Below are positions 29,645-40,358 of a DNA stretch of 64,000 nt, one piece after another. Positions within the stretch are counted from its first letter, which is position 1, and every line of letters starts with the position of its first letter. The position numbers and the translations under genes are program-made. Under the pieces are notes generated by a model. The model was not told the origin of the DNA, ran no database searches, and saw only the letters and a list, made by a program, of their open reading frames with translations. Where the stretch lies: positions 62,001-126,000 of the forward strand of contig NZ_JAGIBD010000001.1 in the NCBI RefSeq assembly GCF_017744555.1. Direction: 5' to 3'. Origin of the DNA: Cellulomonas sp. (GTDB taxonomy: Bacteria; Actinomycetota; Actinomycetes; Actinomycetales; Cellulomonadaceae).

Positions 29645-30322
29645 TCAGGGCAGGCGCCAGTCCACCGGGGCGGCCCCCTGCGCCTCGAGCAGGCGGTTGA
29701 CGGCCGAGAACGGCCTCGACCCGAAGAACCCGCGGCTCGCCGACAGCGGTGACGGGTGCACCGACTCGACGGTCGGTACCGACCCCAGGGCCGGCTTGAG
29801 CGACTGCGCGTCGCGTCCCCACAGGACGGCGACGAGCGGTCCGCCCCGCTCGACGAGCGCGGCGATGGCCCGGTCGGTCACGGCCTCCCAGCCCCGGCGC
29901 CGGTGCGACGCGGGGGCGCCGGGCCGCACGGTGAGGACCCTGTTGAGCAGCATGACGCCCTGGTCGGCCCACGGGGACAGGTCGCCCGACGTCGGCGCCG
30001 GGACCCCGACGTCGGCGACGAGCTCGCGGAAGATGTTGTCGAGCGAGCGGGGCAGCGGGCGCACGTCGGGCTGCACCGAGAACGACAGCCCCATCGGGTG
30101 CCCCGGCGTCGGGTAGGGGTCCTGACCGACGACGAGCACGCGCACGTCGGCCATCGGCCGTGCGAACGCCCGCAGCACGGCGTCGCCCGCCGGCAGGTAC
30201 CCGTGGCCCGCCGCGACCTCGTCGCGCAGGAACTGGCCCGCGGCCCGGATCTGCGGCTCGACGGGGGCGAGGGCCAGCGCCCAGTCGGGGGCGACGAGGG
30301 TGTCCAGTGCGGCCGGCGTCAC
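29645..30322 (-). CDS. ung: Uracil-DNA glycosylase
   Basis: 225 residues; removes uracil from DNA in base-excision repair, an important function where GC content is so high and cytosine deamination frequent. The water-activating motif [18 protein letters not shown] has D68, and the DNA-intercalating loop is [18 protein letters not shown] near the C-terminus; VLWGRDAQ carries the uracil-contact region. The length is right for family 1. The start is GTG 30322. It is followed on the same strand by the SGNH hydrolase gene after 85 bp. Confidence 0.95.
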   Translation of the reverse strand: MTPAALDTLVAPDWALALAPVEPQIRAAGQFLRDEVAAGHGYLPAGDAVLRAFARPMADVRVLVVGQDPYPTPGHPMGLSFSVQPDVRPLPRSLDNIFRELVADVGVPAPTSGDLSPWADQGVMLLNRVLTVRPGAPASHRRRGWEAVTDRAIAALVERGGPLVAVLWGRDAQSLKPALGSVPTVESVHPSPLSASRGFFGSRPFSAVNRLLEAQGAAPVDWRLP

Positions 30323-30472
30323 GCGGCGAGGCTACCCGTGTCCGTCCCGACGGCGGGGGCGTGCGCGGGTCGGGTGACGTGCGGCGCGCGCGAATGACAC
30401 CGCTGTGATTACCGCCGTACGATGGCCGCCGACCCGCACCCCCGCTCGCCGGGCCGCGCACGAGGAGGACGT

Positions 30473-30781
30473 ATGGACGCCGCAGCGGCGCTCACGCTCG
30501 ACACGCTCTCCGAGGGCGTCACCGGGACGTCGGGACTGTCCGAGCGCGACGAGCAGATCCTCGCGTTCGAGCGTCAGTGGTGGAAGTACGCGGGCGCCAA
30601 GGAGCAGGCCATCCGCGAGCTGTTCGACATGTCCGCCACGCGGTACTACCAGATCGTGAACGCGCTCATCGACGACCCGGCGGCCCTCGCGCACGACCCG
30701 ATGCTCGTCAAGCGCCTGCGCCGCATGCGCACGTCGCGCCAGCGAGCCCGCACCGCGCGTCGCCTCGGAGCCGACGCCTGA
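30473..30781 (+). CDS. DUF3263 family protein
   Basis: 102 residues, cytosolic and mostly helical. The block LSERDEQILAFERQWWKYAG followed by the segment with ATRYYQIVNALIDDP is the hallmark of actinobacterial DUF3263, which looks like a small helix-turn-helix of sigma-70 region 4 type; DNA binding is inferred only. GAGGAGGA before ATG 30473 decides the start. A LytR_C gene follows 29 bp later but has its own leaderless -10 box. The pair is frequently conserved in this order in actinobacteria. Confidence 0.85.
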   Translation: MDAAAALTLDTLSEGVTGTSGLSERDEQILAFERQWWKYAGAKEQAIRELFDMSATRYYQIVNALIDDPAALAHDPMLVKRLRRMRTSRQRARTARRLGADA

Positions 30782-30797
30782 CGACAGCGCGGCAGGC

Positions 30798-30803
30798 TAG
30801 CCT
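30798..30803 (+). promoter_or_regulatory. -10 box of a leaderless LytR_C transcript
   Basis: TAGCCT stands 7 nt before the GTG at 30811, with no Shine-Dalgarno. Confidence 0.4.
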
Positions 30804-30810
30804 GTCGGCC

Positions 30811-31434
30811 GTGAGCAAGGCCGACTACCCGTACCCGGACGACGAGTTCGACCGCGCCGCCGACGCCGACCCAGACGTCCCGCGCGGCGTCCACCGCGCC
30901 CCGCGCAGCACGTGGAGCCGCTGGTGGCCGTTCCTCGCCGTCGTCGTGCTGGCACCGCTGCTCGCGTTCGGTGCCGTGACGGTCTGGGGGATGGTCAACG
31001 ACAGCTCGATGAACGACGCCAAGGACTCGGGCGTCACCGCGCCCGAGGACGACGAGACCAGCGACCCGGGCGACGGCACCGAGGCACCCGCCGACGGCAC
31101 CGGCACCGGCACCGAGGAGCCCCCGGCGACGGCCGAGCCGCCCGCACCCACACCGGTCCTCACCACCCCCGTCCAGGTGCTCAACGGCGCCGGGATCAAG
31201 GGGCTCGCCGGCGACCAGGCCAAGAAGCTCACCGACGCCGGCTTCACGACCGTCGACACGGGCAACGTGACCGGGACCAAGCCGGCGCAGAACACCGTGT
31301 ACTACGCCAGCGAGGACCTCAAGGACACCGCGACCGCGGTCGGTCAGGCGCTCGGCGTCACGACCGTGACGCTGTCGGCGACGGACGCCGGCGACGGCAT
31401 CTCCGTGGTGCTCGTGAGCGATCCGTCCGCCTGA
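30811..31434 (+). CDS. LytR C-terminal (LytR_C) domain membrane protein
   Basis: 207 residues: an acidic cytoplasmic tail, one transmembrane segment (about 38-60), an extracytoplasmic linker of Asp, Glu, Pro and Thr (about 65-115), then the LytR_C domain with [20 protein letters not shown] and [12 protein letters not shown]. LytR_C domains are often attached to LCP cell-wall ligases but also stand alone, as here; a role in the cell envelope is likely but unproven. The start GTG 30811 follows a TAGCCT box, so probably leaderless. Confidence 0.85.
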   Translation: MSKADYPYPDDEFDRAADADPDVPRGVHRAPRSTWSRWWPFLAVVVLAPLLAFGAVTVWGMVNDSSMNDAKDSGVTAPEDDETSDPGDGTEAPADGTGTGTEEPPATAEPPAPTPVLTTPVQVLNGAGIKGLAGDQAKKLTDAGFTTVDTGNVTGTKPAQNTVYYASEDLKDTATAVGQALGVTTVTLSATDAGDGISVVLVSDPSA

Positions 31435-31591
31435 TCTGCACCGTCGCCGGCCCGGGCTGGCCCCCGCGCACCGGACCGGACGGGTGACGAGCCGAACGCC
31501 AGCCCTGGTCGAGCGGCCCTCCTGCCCACTAGGCTCGCCGCACCGGGGCGCCGGCGGAGCGCACCGCGCAACGAACGGCGAGGAGTACGGC

Positions 31592-31795
31592 ATGGCCCAG
31601 GGCACCGTGAAGTGGTTCAACGGCGAGAAGGGGTACGGGTTCATCACCCCCGCCGACGGAGGGCAGGACCTCTTCGTGCATTTCAGCGCCATCCAGGTGG
31701 ACGGCTACCGGACCCTCGAAGAGGGTCAGCAGGTCGACTTCGAGGTCGGGCAGGGCACCAAGGGCCCGCAGGCCGAGCAGGTCCGCCCGCTCTGA
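31592..31795 (+). CDS. cspA: Cold-shock protein, CspA family
   Basis: 67-residue OB-fold nucleic-acid chaperone. RNP1 is KGYGFIT and RNP2 is LFVHFSAI; the opening [11 protein letters not shown] is canonical. It melts RNA structure, and in actinobacteria such proteins are often constitutive. The start ATG 31592 has GGCGAGGAG upstream, and TAGGCT at 31530-31535 may be the -10 box, leaving a leader of about 50 nt. A terminator follows at 31856-31889. Confidence 0.95.
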   Translation: MAQGTVKWFNGEKGYGFITPADGGQDLFVHFSAIQVDGYRTLEEGQQVDFEVGQGTKGPQAEQVRPL

Positions 31796-31855
31796 CACAC
31801 CCCGGGCCGGACCGCCCTCGACGGCGGACCGGCCACCCACCCGAGCACGTCCCGA

Positions 31856-31889
31856 CGAGGGCCCCGCACCTGCTGGTGCGGGGCCCTCG
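31856..31889 (+). terminator. Terminator after the cold-shock gene
   Basis: CGAGGGCCCCGCACC (31856-31870) pairs perfectly with GGTGCGGGGCCCTCG (31875-31889) around TGCT. It lies 60 bp after cspA and before the convergent GH15-like gene, so it may serve both. Confidence 0.8.
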
Positions 31890-31972
31890 CGCGTGCGGGG
31901 TGCGCGTGCCGGGCTCCGTGTGCGGGGGTGCATGTGCCGGGCTGCGTGTGCGGGCTGCTGGTGCCGGCCCGG

Positions 31973-33712
31973 TCAGCCGAGCGGCGGGAGGTCGGACGCG
32001 CGCAGGTCGTCGTCGCGCCGGTCCAGGGCGTCGAGCGCGAGGAGCGCGCACGCGGCGCTCCATGCGAGCGGCGCGACGGCTGCGGGGGAGCCGTCGGCGA
32101 GGACCTTCTCGGGGATCGACCCCGTCGAGGTCCGGTGTGCGTCGAGGAAGTCGAGCCACCCGTGGGCGAGCGGCGCGTCGCCCGACTCGGCGGCCAGCCA
32201 CGCGTACAGGGACGTCTGCGGGGTCCACGAGATGCCGTCGTCGCGCCAGTCGGCGCCGGGCGCGAGCCCGTTCGCGGGCCGCACCATGGTCGGCGCCGAC
32301 TCGCGCCACGCGGTGCGCGCGCCGGGCGGCGGCACGCGCAGGAACGGCGGCAGGAGGAACGCGGTGGCCGCGTCGCGGTGCCCCCCGGCGGCGTACCGGG
32401 CGTACCCGGTGGGCGCGAACGCGCGGACGAGCTCGACGCGGGACCGTGCAGCGGCGGCGGCGGCCGAGCGGGCCAGGGCGGTGTCGCCCGTGAGCGGCAG
32501 GACGGTCGCCGCCTGCTCCAGTCCCGCGACGATCGGCGCGGCCGTGCCGAGCGTGAGCTCCTGCTCGGGCGTCTCCCAGTAGTCGGCGGACGCGGGCGGC
32601 AGGCCCGTGCGGGCGACGAGGTCGAGCGCGTGCTGCGTCGAGCGGACGACGAGCGGGCGCAGCTGCGCGGCGGCGGTGCGGCGCTCGTCGGCGTCGGGGA
32701 CCTCGGCGAGCACGGTGCCGGCCGCCCACAGCGCCCAGCCTGTGCCGTCGGTCTGCAGGCCGCGGTCGTCGGGCGGTCCGGACCCGTCCGGCTCGTAGCG
32801 GGCCTCGAACGAGCCGTCGCCGGCCTGCACCCGGTCCAGGAAGCCCAGCACGTCGAGCGCGTCGTCCACGTGCCCCGTGCGGGCCAGCGCGACGGCGACG
32901 AACGCGGAGTCGCGCGGCCACACGTACCGCCACCGCGGCGACCAGCCCGCGACTGCCGCCCCGCCGGGCAGCACCAGCGTGTGCAGGTCGAGCAGCGCAG
33001 CGCGGGCCATGTCCTCGTACGGCCCGCCCGCGCCCGGGACCGTGCCCGCCGCGAGCCACGCGCGCTGCCCGGCGGCCCGCTGTGCGGCGTCGGCCCGGGA
33101 CGAGCCCGGGGACGAGGCGGTCCGCGGCAGTCCGCCCAAGGCGTCGACGAGCGTCACCGCGGCCGGGTCGAGCACGTGCGTGCCCGCGAAGAACGGCGCG
33201 GCGCTGCCGGGCGCGACAGCGGCGCGCCGACCGCCCGCTCCGACCGTGACGCCCTCCTGGTACAGGTCGATGTGCGCGTACGCCGGCAGCCGGGCAGGTA
33301 CCGGATCGTCCGACGGGGCCGTGGGGGCGGTGGCGTGCGGGGCGACGGCCGCGCCGAGGAGGACGGCGGCGGTCGCGGCGGCCGCCGACCGGGCGAGCGC
33401 CCGCCGGGACGCGGCGGGTCGCGACCGACGGCGGTGGTCCCGGGGCGGCTCCTGGACGACGAAGGCGTTGGCGTCGGGGGCGGCGGCGGTGCGGGTGCCG
33501 CGTCCGCGTCGGCCGCGCCGCGTGCTCGGCGGCCCGTGCGCACGGTCGCGTGCTGCGTCGCTCAGGGCCAGGGGTGCGGGTGCGGCCGGCGGTGCGGGTG
33601 CGGGTGCGGCGTCGGGTCCGGCGTCCGGGCGGTCCAGCAGGAGCACCGCGGGCGCGTCGGGCGCGACGACGGCAGACGCGTCGTCGTCGACCACGGCGGC
33701 GTGATCCTGCAC
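31973..33712 (-). CDS. Glucoamylase-like glycoside hydrolase (GH15-like alpha/alpha barrel)
   Basis: 579 residues. The (alpha/alpha)6-type domain from about residue 200 has RYVWPRDSAFVAVAL, a conserved GH15 block, LQTDGTGWALWA, YWETPEQE, which contains a candidate catalytic glutamate, and SIPEKV with another near the end. This suits an enzyme acting on alpha-linked glucans or trehalose-like sugars, but it is shorter and more divergent than true glucoamylases. A hydrophobic stretch at about residues 105-125 after an Arg-rich run looks like a signal or anchor; the long Asp/Ala/Pro-rich N-terminus is either a cytoplasmic tail or a misplaced start. Confidence 0.72.
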   Translation of the reverse strand: MQDHAAVVDDDASAVVAPDAPAVLLLDRPDAGPDAAPAPAPPAAPAPLALSDAARDRAHGPPSTRRGRRGRGTRTAAAPDANAFVVQEPPRDHRRRSRPAASRRALARSAAAATAAVLLGAAVAPHATAPTAPSDDPVPARLPAYAHIDLYQEGVTVGAGGRRAAVAPGSAAPFFAGTHVLDPAAVTLVDALGGLPRTASSPGSSRADAAQRAAGQRAWLAAGTVPGAGGPYEDMARAALLDLHTLVLPGGAAVAGWSPRWRYVWPRDSAFVAVALARTGHVDDALDVLGFLDRVQAGDGSFEARYEPDGSGPPDDRGLQTDGTGWALWAAGTVLAEVPDADERRTAAAQLRPLVVRSTQHALDLVARTGLPPASADYWETPEQELTLGTAAPIVAGLEQAATVLPLTGDTALARSAAAAAARSRVELVRAFAPTGYARYAAGGHRDAATAFLLPPFLRVPPPGARTAWRESAPTMVRPANGLAPGADWRDDGISWTPQTSLYAWLAAESGDAPLAHGWLDFLDAHRTSTGSIPEKVLADGSPAAVAPLAWSAACALLALDALDRRDDDLRASDLPPLG

Positions 33713-33807
33713 ACGCGCACCCTAGACCCGGCCCACGGACGGGTGTCCAGGTCCTGTCCGGGTGCTGTCCGGGCGAGGCGCGGGCGCTGCGTCGAGGGCG
33801 AACGCGC

Positions 33808-33834
33808 CTTGCACTCTCGGGGGTCGAGTGCTAA
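33808..33834 (+). promoter_or_regulatory. CIRCE element 1 (HrcA operator) of groEL
   Basis: CTTGCACTC-N9-GAGTGCTAA matches the CIRCE consensus except for two positions in the left arm. Confidence 0.85.
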
Positions 33835-33843
33835 CCATGTGTC

Positions 33844-35610
<1,767 letters not shown>

Positions 35611-35656
35611 CCCGCTGACGTGAGTCACGCGGCCTGACGGGCCGCACCAGCACGAC

Positions 35657-35694
35657 ACGAAGGGCCGGTCACCTCCGGGTGGCCGGCCCTTCGT
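35657..35694 (+). terminator. Terminator after groEL
   Basis: ACGAAGGGCCGG (35657-35668) pairs with CCGGCCCTTCGT (35683-35694); the hairpin starts 47 bp after the groEL stop. Confidence 0.8.
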
Positions 35695-35720
35695 CGTGCC
35701 CGCCGCCGGCCCGCCGGACT

Positions 35721-35754
35721 CCCACCCCGGTCCGACTCCCACCCCGGTCCGACT
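35721..35754. repeat. 17-nt tandem duplication in a pyrimidine-rich tract
   Basis: CCCACCCCGGTCCGACT occurs twice in tandem, followed by a C/A-rich tail to about 35780. It is part of the 490-bp gap between groEL and urtA; the tract itself shows no coding bias. Confidence 0.8.
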
Positions 35755-35791
35755 CCCACCCCACCCCACCCCCCTCCCGCCGGACCTCCGC

Positions 35792-35869
35792 GGGCCCGAG
35801 TTCGTGGGTTGTCGTCGAGTTCGTGCGTTGTCAGCACCGAACTCGGCTGGAAGCCACGAACTCGGCGAG
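35792..35869. repeat. Intergenic inverted repeat, 19-nt-unit family (locus A)
   Basis: Two direct units, GGCCCGAGTTCGTGGGTT (35792-35810, approximate edge) and GTCGTCGAGTTCGTGCGTT (35811-35829), are followed by inverted partial units CCGAACTCGG (35837-35846) and CCACGAACTCGG (35854-35865). The same 19-nt unit occurs three times at 62.1 kb. Confidence 0.75.
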
Positions 35870-35902
35870 CCGGGAGGAGATGCAGGGAGCGAGGAGGCCG
35901 TC

Positions 35903-35940
35903 GTGACCGGATCGGGACGTCCGGGAAACAGACCGTTTAC
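35903..35940 (+). promoter_or_regulatory. GlnR-like binding array upstream of urtA
   Basis: GTGAC, GGGAC, GAAAC and TTTAC begin at 35903, 35914, 35925 and 35936, each separated by 6 nt, the 11-bp phasing of actinobacterial GlnR boxes (GTnAC-N6-GAAAC). A parallel array precedes the urea carboxylase gene. Confidence 0.55.
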
Positions 35941-36000
35941 GCCGCGTCACCCCTCGCCGAAACACCGGCTCCCTAGCGTCGTCGGACATGGGCACAGGGA

Positions 36001-36008
36001 TGTATACA
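36001..36008. promoter_or_regulatory. GntR-type palindrome upstream of urtA
   Basis: TGTATACA, an 8-bp perfect palindrome about 95 bp before urtA, is shared with 41961-41968 in front of the urea carboxylase gene. GTATAC cores are typical for FCD-GntR repressors, and such a gene lies at 41118. Confidence 0.6.
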
Positions 36009-36103
36009 GCGCGGGACACAGCGCGGTGTCGCGTCGCTCCCGAGGTGCCCGGTCCGGTTCCGCCCGTGAGTCCCCCGTGGGTCCCCAGCGAAAGGCACCT
36101 CCC

Positions 36104-37366
36104 TTGACCAGACCTCTCATGCGCGCACTCGCCCTCCCCGCCGCCGCGGCGCTGGCCCTCGGCCTCGCCGCCTGCGGCGCCCGCACGGCCGACGAGCCCG
36201 AGGCGGGCGGCACCGGCACCGCGTCCGGCTCGTCGTGCGTCGACACGTCGGGCGACTCGATCAAGATCGGGTTCCTCAACTCGCTGTCCGGCACCATGGC
36301 CATCTCCGAGCAGACGGTCCGCGACAGCCTCGACATGGCCGCGGAGGAGATCAACGCCGCGGGCGGCGTGCTCGGCAAGCAGCTCGACGTGGTCGCCGAG
36401 GACGGCGCGTCGGAGCCCACGGTGTTCGCGGAGAAGGCCGAGAAGCTCATCTCGTCCGACTGCGTCGCGGCGGTGTTCGGCGGGTGGACCTCGTCGTCCC
36501 GCAAGGCGATGCTGCCGGTGTTCGAGTCGAAGAACTCGCTGCTGTTCTACCCCGTGCAGTACGAGGGGCTCGAGGCGTCGAAGAACATCTTCTACACGGG
36601 CGCCACGACGAACCAGCAGATCATCCCGGCGATGGACTACCTCAAGGAGCAGGGCAAGAAGAAGGTGTTCCTCGTCGGGTCGGACTACGTGTTCCCCCGC
36701 ACGGCGAACAAGGAGATCGTCGCCTACGCCAAGGCGAACGGGATCGAGATCGTCGGCGAGGAGTACGCCCCGCTCGGGCACACGGACTTCTCGACGATCG
36801 TCACGAAGCTCAAGGGCTCGGGCGCGGACGCGGTGTTCAACACCCTCAACGGCGACTCCAACGTGGCGTTCTTCAAGGAGTACAAGAACGTCGGCCTGGC
36901 CGCGGACACGCTGCCGGTCGTGTCGGTGTCGATCGCCGAGGAGGAGGTCGGCGGCATCGGCGTCGACAACGTCGCCGGCCAGCTCACGGCGTGGAACTAC
37001 TACCAGACGGTCGACAGCCCGGCGAACGAGAAGTTCGTCGCCGCGTTCAAGGCCAAGTACGGCGCGGACCGCGTGACGAGCGACCCGATGGAGGCCGCGT
37101 ACACGTCGCTGTACCTGTGGAAGGGCATGGTCGAGAAGGCCAAGTCGTTCGACGTCGCGGCGGTCCAGGAGGCGGCCGGTGGCGTGAGCTTCGACGCCCC
37201 CGAGGGCACGGTCACCGTCAACGGCGAGAACCACCACATCGCCAAGACGGCGCTCATCGGCAAGATCGGCCCGGACGGGCTGATCTACACCGAGTGGTCG
37301 TCGAAGGAGCCCATCGAGCCCGACCCGTTCCTCGAGGGCTACGACTGGGCCGCCGACCTGTCCTGA
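36104..37366 (+). CDS. urtA: Urea ABC transporter substrate-binding lipoprotein
   Basis: 420 residues from TTG 36104. The lipobox LAAC (about residues 21-24) directs lipid anchoring. The mature domain is a Leu/Ile/Val-type periplasmic-binding fold and matches the UrtA subclass: [47 protein letters not shown], and [17 protein letters not shown] regions that contact short-chain amides or urea. AAAGG lies 8 nt before the TTG; ATG 36119, five codons later, has no such site and is the alternative. Upstream are GlnR-like and GntR-like sites. A hairpin separates it from urtB, probably raising its relative expression. Confidence 0.94.
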   Translation: MTRPLMRALALPAAAALALGLAACGARTADEPEAGGTGTASGSSCVDTSGDSIKIGFLNSLSGTMAISEQTVRDSLDMAAEEINAAGGVLGKQLDVVAEDGASEPTVFAEKAEKLISSDCVAAVFGGWTSSSRKAMLPVFESKNSLLFYPVQYEGLEASKNIFYTGATTNQQIIPAMDYLKEQGKKKVFLVGSDYVFPRTANKEIVAYAKANGIEIVGEEYAPLGHTDFSTIVTKLKGSGADAVFNTLNGDSNVAFFKEYKNVGLAADTLPVVSVSIAEEEVGGIGVDNVAGQLTAWNYYQTVDSPANEKFVAAFKAKYGADRVTSDPMEAAYTSLYLWKGMVEKAKSFDVAAVQEAAGGVSFDAPEGTVTVNGENHHIAKTALIGKIGPDGLIYTEWSSKEPIEPDPFLEGYDWAADLS

Positions 37367-37383
37367 CCCCCCGATCGCGGTGG

Positions 37384-37409
37384 CCCGGCGCACCCTCTGT
37401 GGCGCCGGG
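37384..37409 (+). terminator. Intercistronic hairpin between urtA and urtB
   Basis: CCCGGCGC (37384-37391) and GCGCCGGG (37402-37409) form an 8-bp stem with a 10-nt loop in the 84-bp gap. It could partly stop transcription or protect the urtA end, giving excess binding protein. Confidence 0.5.
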
Positions 37410-37450
37410 TCACCGCCCCTCGGTCATCTTCGACGGAAGGACGGGCCAGG

Positions 37451-38335
37451 ATGGATGCCCTCGTCTCACAGCTGTTCGCCGGGCTGAGCCTCGGGTCGGT
37501 GCTGCTGCTCGCGGCGCTCGGCCTGGCGCTGACGTTCGGTCAGATGGGCGTCATCAACATGGCGCACGGCGAGTTCATGATGGCGGGCGCGTACACGGCG
37601 TACGTGGTCCAGGGGATCGTCGCGGACGCCGGGGTGTCGCTGCTCGTCAGCCTCGTCGTCGGGTTCCTCGTGGGCGGCCTCCTGGGTCTGCTGCTCGAGG
37701 TCACGCTGATCTCACGGATGTACCGCCGACCGCTCGACACGCTCCTGGTGACGTTCGGCGTCGCACTCGTGCTGCAGCAGGCGGCGCGCGACGTGTTCGG
37801 CGCCCCCAACGTCGACGTCCGCGCGCCGACCTGGCTGTCGGGCGCGGTGCAGGTGCTCGGCGTGGGCGTGCCGAAGACGCGGCTGTTCATCCTCGCGCTC
37901 GCAGCCGTCTGCCTCGCCGCCCTGGCGCTCGTGCTCAAGCTGACGCCGCTCGGCCGCCGCATCCGGGCCACGGTGCAGAACCGGGACCTCGCAGAGACGT
38001 CGGGCATCAGCACCCGCGGCACCGACAGGCTCACGTTCTTCATCGGCTCGGGCGTCGCGGGTGTCGCCGGGGTCGCGCTCACGCTGCTCGGGTCGATCGG
38101 CCCGACGCTCGGCACGAGCTACATCGTCGACGCGTTCCTCGTGGTCGTGGTCGGCGGCATCGGGCAGCTCAAGGGTGCGGCGATCGCGGCGCTCGCGCTC
38201 GGGCTGCTGCAGGCCACGTTCGAGTACTCGACCACCGCGTCGATCGCGAAGGTCCTCGTGTTCGTCGTCATCGTCGCATTCCTGCAGGTCAGGCCGCAGG
38301 GGCTCGTGTCGGTCCGGTCGCGGAGCCTGGCATGA
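37451..38335 (+). CDS. urtB: Urea ABC transporter permease UrtB
   Basis: 294-residue inner-membrane permease of the branched-chain amino acid (LivH-like) type with about eight hydrophobic segments. It begins GLSLGSVLLLAALGLALTFGQMGVINMAHGEFMMAGAY, split across residues 10-48, the family signature. The ATP-coupling EAA-like loop is around NRDLAETSGISTRGTD. It forms the membrane channel together with UrtC, whose ATG overlaps its stop by 4 bp. ATG 37451 has GGAAGGAC upstream. Confidence 0.93.
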   Translation: MDALVSQLFAGLSLGSVLLLAALGLALTFGQMGVINMAHGEFMMAGAYTAYVVQGIVADAGVSLLVSLVVGFLVGGLLGLLLEVTLISRMYRRPLDTLLVTFGVALVLQQAARDVFGAPNVDVRAPTWLSGAVQVLGVGVPKTRLFILALAAVCLAALALVLKLTPLGRRIRATVQNRDLAETSGISTRGTDRLTFFIGSGVAGVAGVALTLLGSIGPTLGTSYIVDAFLVVVVGGIGQLKGAAIAALALGLLQATFEYSTTASIAKVLVFVVIVAFLQVRPQGLVSVRSRSLA

Positions 38336-39474
38336 GCGCGCGGATCCGGCTGTGGGGCGGGTTCGCGGTCGCCGCCGTGCTGCTGTTCGTCGTGGCGCCC
38401 GGTGCGCTGTCCGACTTCCGGCTCAACCTGCTCGCGAAGTTCCTGTGCCTCGCGATGGTCGCCGTCGGCATCGGCCTGGCCTGGGGGCGCGGCGGCATGC
38501 TCACGCTCGGCCAGGGCGTGTTCTTCGGGCTCGGCGGGTACCTCATGGCGATGCACCTCAAGCTCGCCGACGCCGGCCCCGGCGGGGTGCCCGACTTCAT
38601 GCTGCTGTACGGCGACGGCACGGTGCCGGGCTGGTGGGAGCCGTTCCGGGACCCGGTCGTCACGGTCGTCGCGATCCTCGTCGTCCCCACCGGGCTCGCC
38701 GCGCTGCTGGGCCTCGCGGTGTTCAAGCGGCGCGTGCGCGGCGCGTACTTCGCGATCCTGTCGCAGGCGCTCGCGGCGGCGTTCGCGATCCTGCTCATCG
38801 GCCAGCAGAAGGTCACCGGCGGCACCAACGGCCTCAACGGCTTCAAGTCCTTCTTCGGCTTCACGCTGTCGGACCCGGTGAACAAGCGGATGCTCTACTT
38901 CATCGCCGCCGGCGTGCTGCTGGTGATGGTCGCGGTCACGCGGCTGCTCATGCGCTCGCGGTGGGGCGAGCTGCTCGTCGCGGTGCGCGACCAGGAGAAC
39001 CGTGTGCGGTTCCTCGGGTACGACCCGGCGGGCGTCAAGGTCGTCGCGTACGCCACCGCGGCGTGCTTCGCGGCGATCGGAGGCGCGCTGTTCACGCCGA
39101 TCGTCGGCATCATCTCGCCCGCCGACGTCGGCGTGGTGCCGTCCATCGCGTTCCTCGTGGGCGTCGCGATCGGCGGCCGGGCCACGCTGCTCGGTCCGGT
39201 GCTCGGGGCCATCGCCGTGTCCTGGGCCGAGACGAGCCTGTCCGAGCAGTTCCCGTCGTTCTGGACCTACTTCCAGGGCGCGCTGTTCATCGGCGTCGTC
39301 GCGTTCCTGCCCAACGGGCTCGCCACGCTGGGTCAGGTGTGGCGGCGGCGTCGCGCCGGTCCGGGGACCCCGGATGACGAGTCCGGCGGGCCTGACGACG
39401 GCACGCCGCGCAGCGACCCGCACGACGAGCAGGAGCACGACCCCGCCGACAGCCTGACCGGGAGGACGGCATGA
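38332..39474 (+). CDS. urtC: Urea ABC transporter permease UrtC
   Basis: 380-residue LivM-like permease with about nine hydrophobic segments from residue 8 to 345. The blocks GGMLTLGQGVFFGLGGYLMAM and AVRDQENRVRFLGYDP are typical for UrtC; the second is the coupling loop to the ATPases. The C-terminal 45 residues are a hydrophilic Asp/Gly/Pro-rich tail not needed for the fold. It overlaps urtB and urtD at both ends (ATGA), so subunits are made in a fixed ratio. Confidence 0.93.
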   Translation: MSARIRLWGGFAVAAVLLFVVAPGALSDFRLNLLAKFLCLAMVAVGIGLAWGRGGMLTLGQGVFFGLGGYLMAMHLKLADAGPGGVPDFMLLYGDGTVPGWWEPFRDPVVTVVAILVVPTGLAALLGLAVFKRRVRGAYFAILSQALAAAFAILLIGQQKVTGGTNGLNGFKSFFGFTLSDPVNKRMLYFIAAGVLLVMVAVTRLLMRSRWGELLVAVRDQENRVRFLGYDPAGVKVVAYATAACFAAIGGALFTPIVGIISPADVGVVPSIAFLVGVAIGGRATLLGPVLGAIAVSWAETSLSEQFPSFWTYFQGALFIGVVAFLPNGLATLGQVWRRRRAGPGTPDDESGGPDDGTPRSDPHDEQEHDPADSLTGRTA

Positions 39475-40358
39475 CCGACGACGTCACCCCACCCGGGGAG
39501 GCCACGCTCGACGTGCAGGCCCTCGAGACCGTCATCGCGGCACCACCAGCCCGGTTCCGTCATGACTACCTGGAGATCCGCGACCTGCGCGTGGTGTTCG
39601 ACGGCTTCGTCGCCGTCGACGGCGTCGACCTCACGGTGACGCAGGGCGACCTGCGGTTCCTCATCGGCCCGAACGGCGCCGGCAAGACGACCATCGTCGA
39701 CGCCATCACGGGCCTCGCGCCCGCGACGGGGTCGGTGCGGTTCGGCGGCGTCGAGCTCGTCGGGCGTGCGTCGCACAAGGTCGCCCGGGCCGGCGTCGGC
39801 CGCACGTTCCAGACGGCGTCCGTGTTCGACGAGCTCAGCGTGCTGCAGAACCTCGACATCGCCGCGGGCGCGGGTCGCGGCGCGTGGTCCCTGATTCGCC
39901 GCCGCCGCACGGTGCCCGAGACGGTCGACGCGGCCCTCGAGACCGTCGGCCTCACGCACCTGCGGGACACGCCCGCCGGGGTGCTCGCGCACGGTCAGAA
40001 GCAATGGCTCGAGATCGGGATGCTGCTCGTGCAGGACGCGCGGCTGCTGCTGCTCGACGAGCCCGTCGCCGGGATGAGCCAGGCCGAGCGCGAGGAGACC
40101 GGGAAGCTGCTGCAGCGGATCGGGGAGCAGCGGACCGTCGTCGTCGTCGAGCACGACATGGAGTTCCTGCGGTCGTTCGCCTCGTCCGTCACCGTCCTGC
40201 ACCAGGGCCGCGTGCTCAGCGAGGGGACGGTCGCGCAGGTGCAGGCCGACCCACGGGTCGTCGAGGTGTACCTGGGACGGGCGGCCGGGACGCGGGGGAC
40301 GGGCTCACGGGGCGCGGTTCCGGCGGAGCGCGCCGGGGACGAGACGGGAGGCGCATGA
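39471..40358 (+). CDS. urtD: Urea ABC transporter ATP-binding protein UrtD
   Basis: 295-residue LivG-like ATPase. Walker A GPNGAGKTT is near 65-73; the signature reads LAHGQKQWLEIGM, the HGQKQ form that distinguishes UrtD from ordinary LivG (SGGQ); Walker B is RLLLLDEPVAGMS, and the switch His is in VVVEHDMEF. The first 30 residues and last 25 are extra, disordered extensions. The stop overlaps urtE by 4 bp. Confidence 0.94.
   Translation: MTDDVTPPGEATLDVQALETVIAAPPARFRHDYLEIRDLRVVFDGFVAVDGVDLTVTQGDLRFLIGPNGAGKTTIVDAITGLAPATGSVRFGGVELVGRASHKVARAGVGRTFQTASVFDELSVLQNLDIAAGAGRGAWSLIRRRRTVPETVDAALETVGLTHLRDTPAGVLAHGQKQWLEIGMLLVQDARLLLLDEPVAGMSQAEREETGKLLQRIGEQRTVVVVEHDMEFLRSFASSVTVLHQGRVLSEGTVAQVQADPRVVEVYLGRAAGTRGTGSRGAVPAERAGDETGGA

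Noticed and set aside
31900..31972. Short GTGCCGGGCT-type repeats after the cspA terminator
   Set aside because: Only two imperfect copies over about 60 bp; not distinct enough from the GC-rich background to list.
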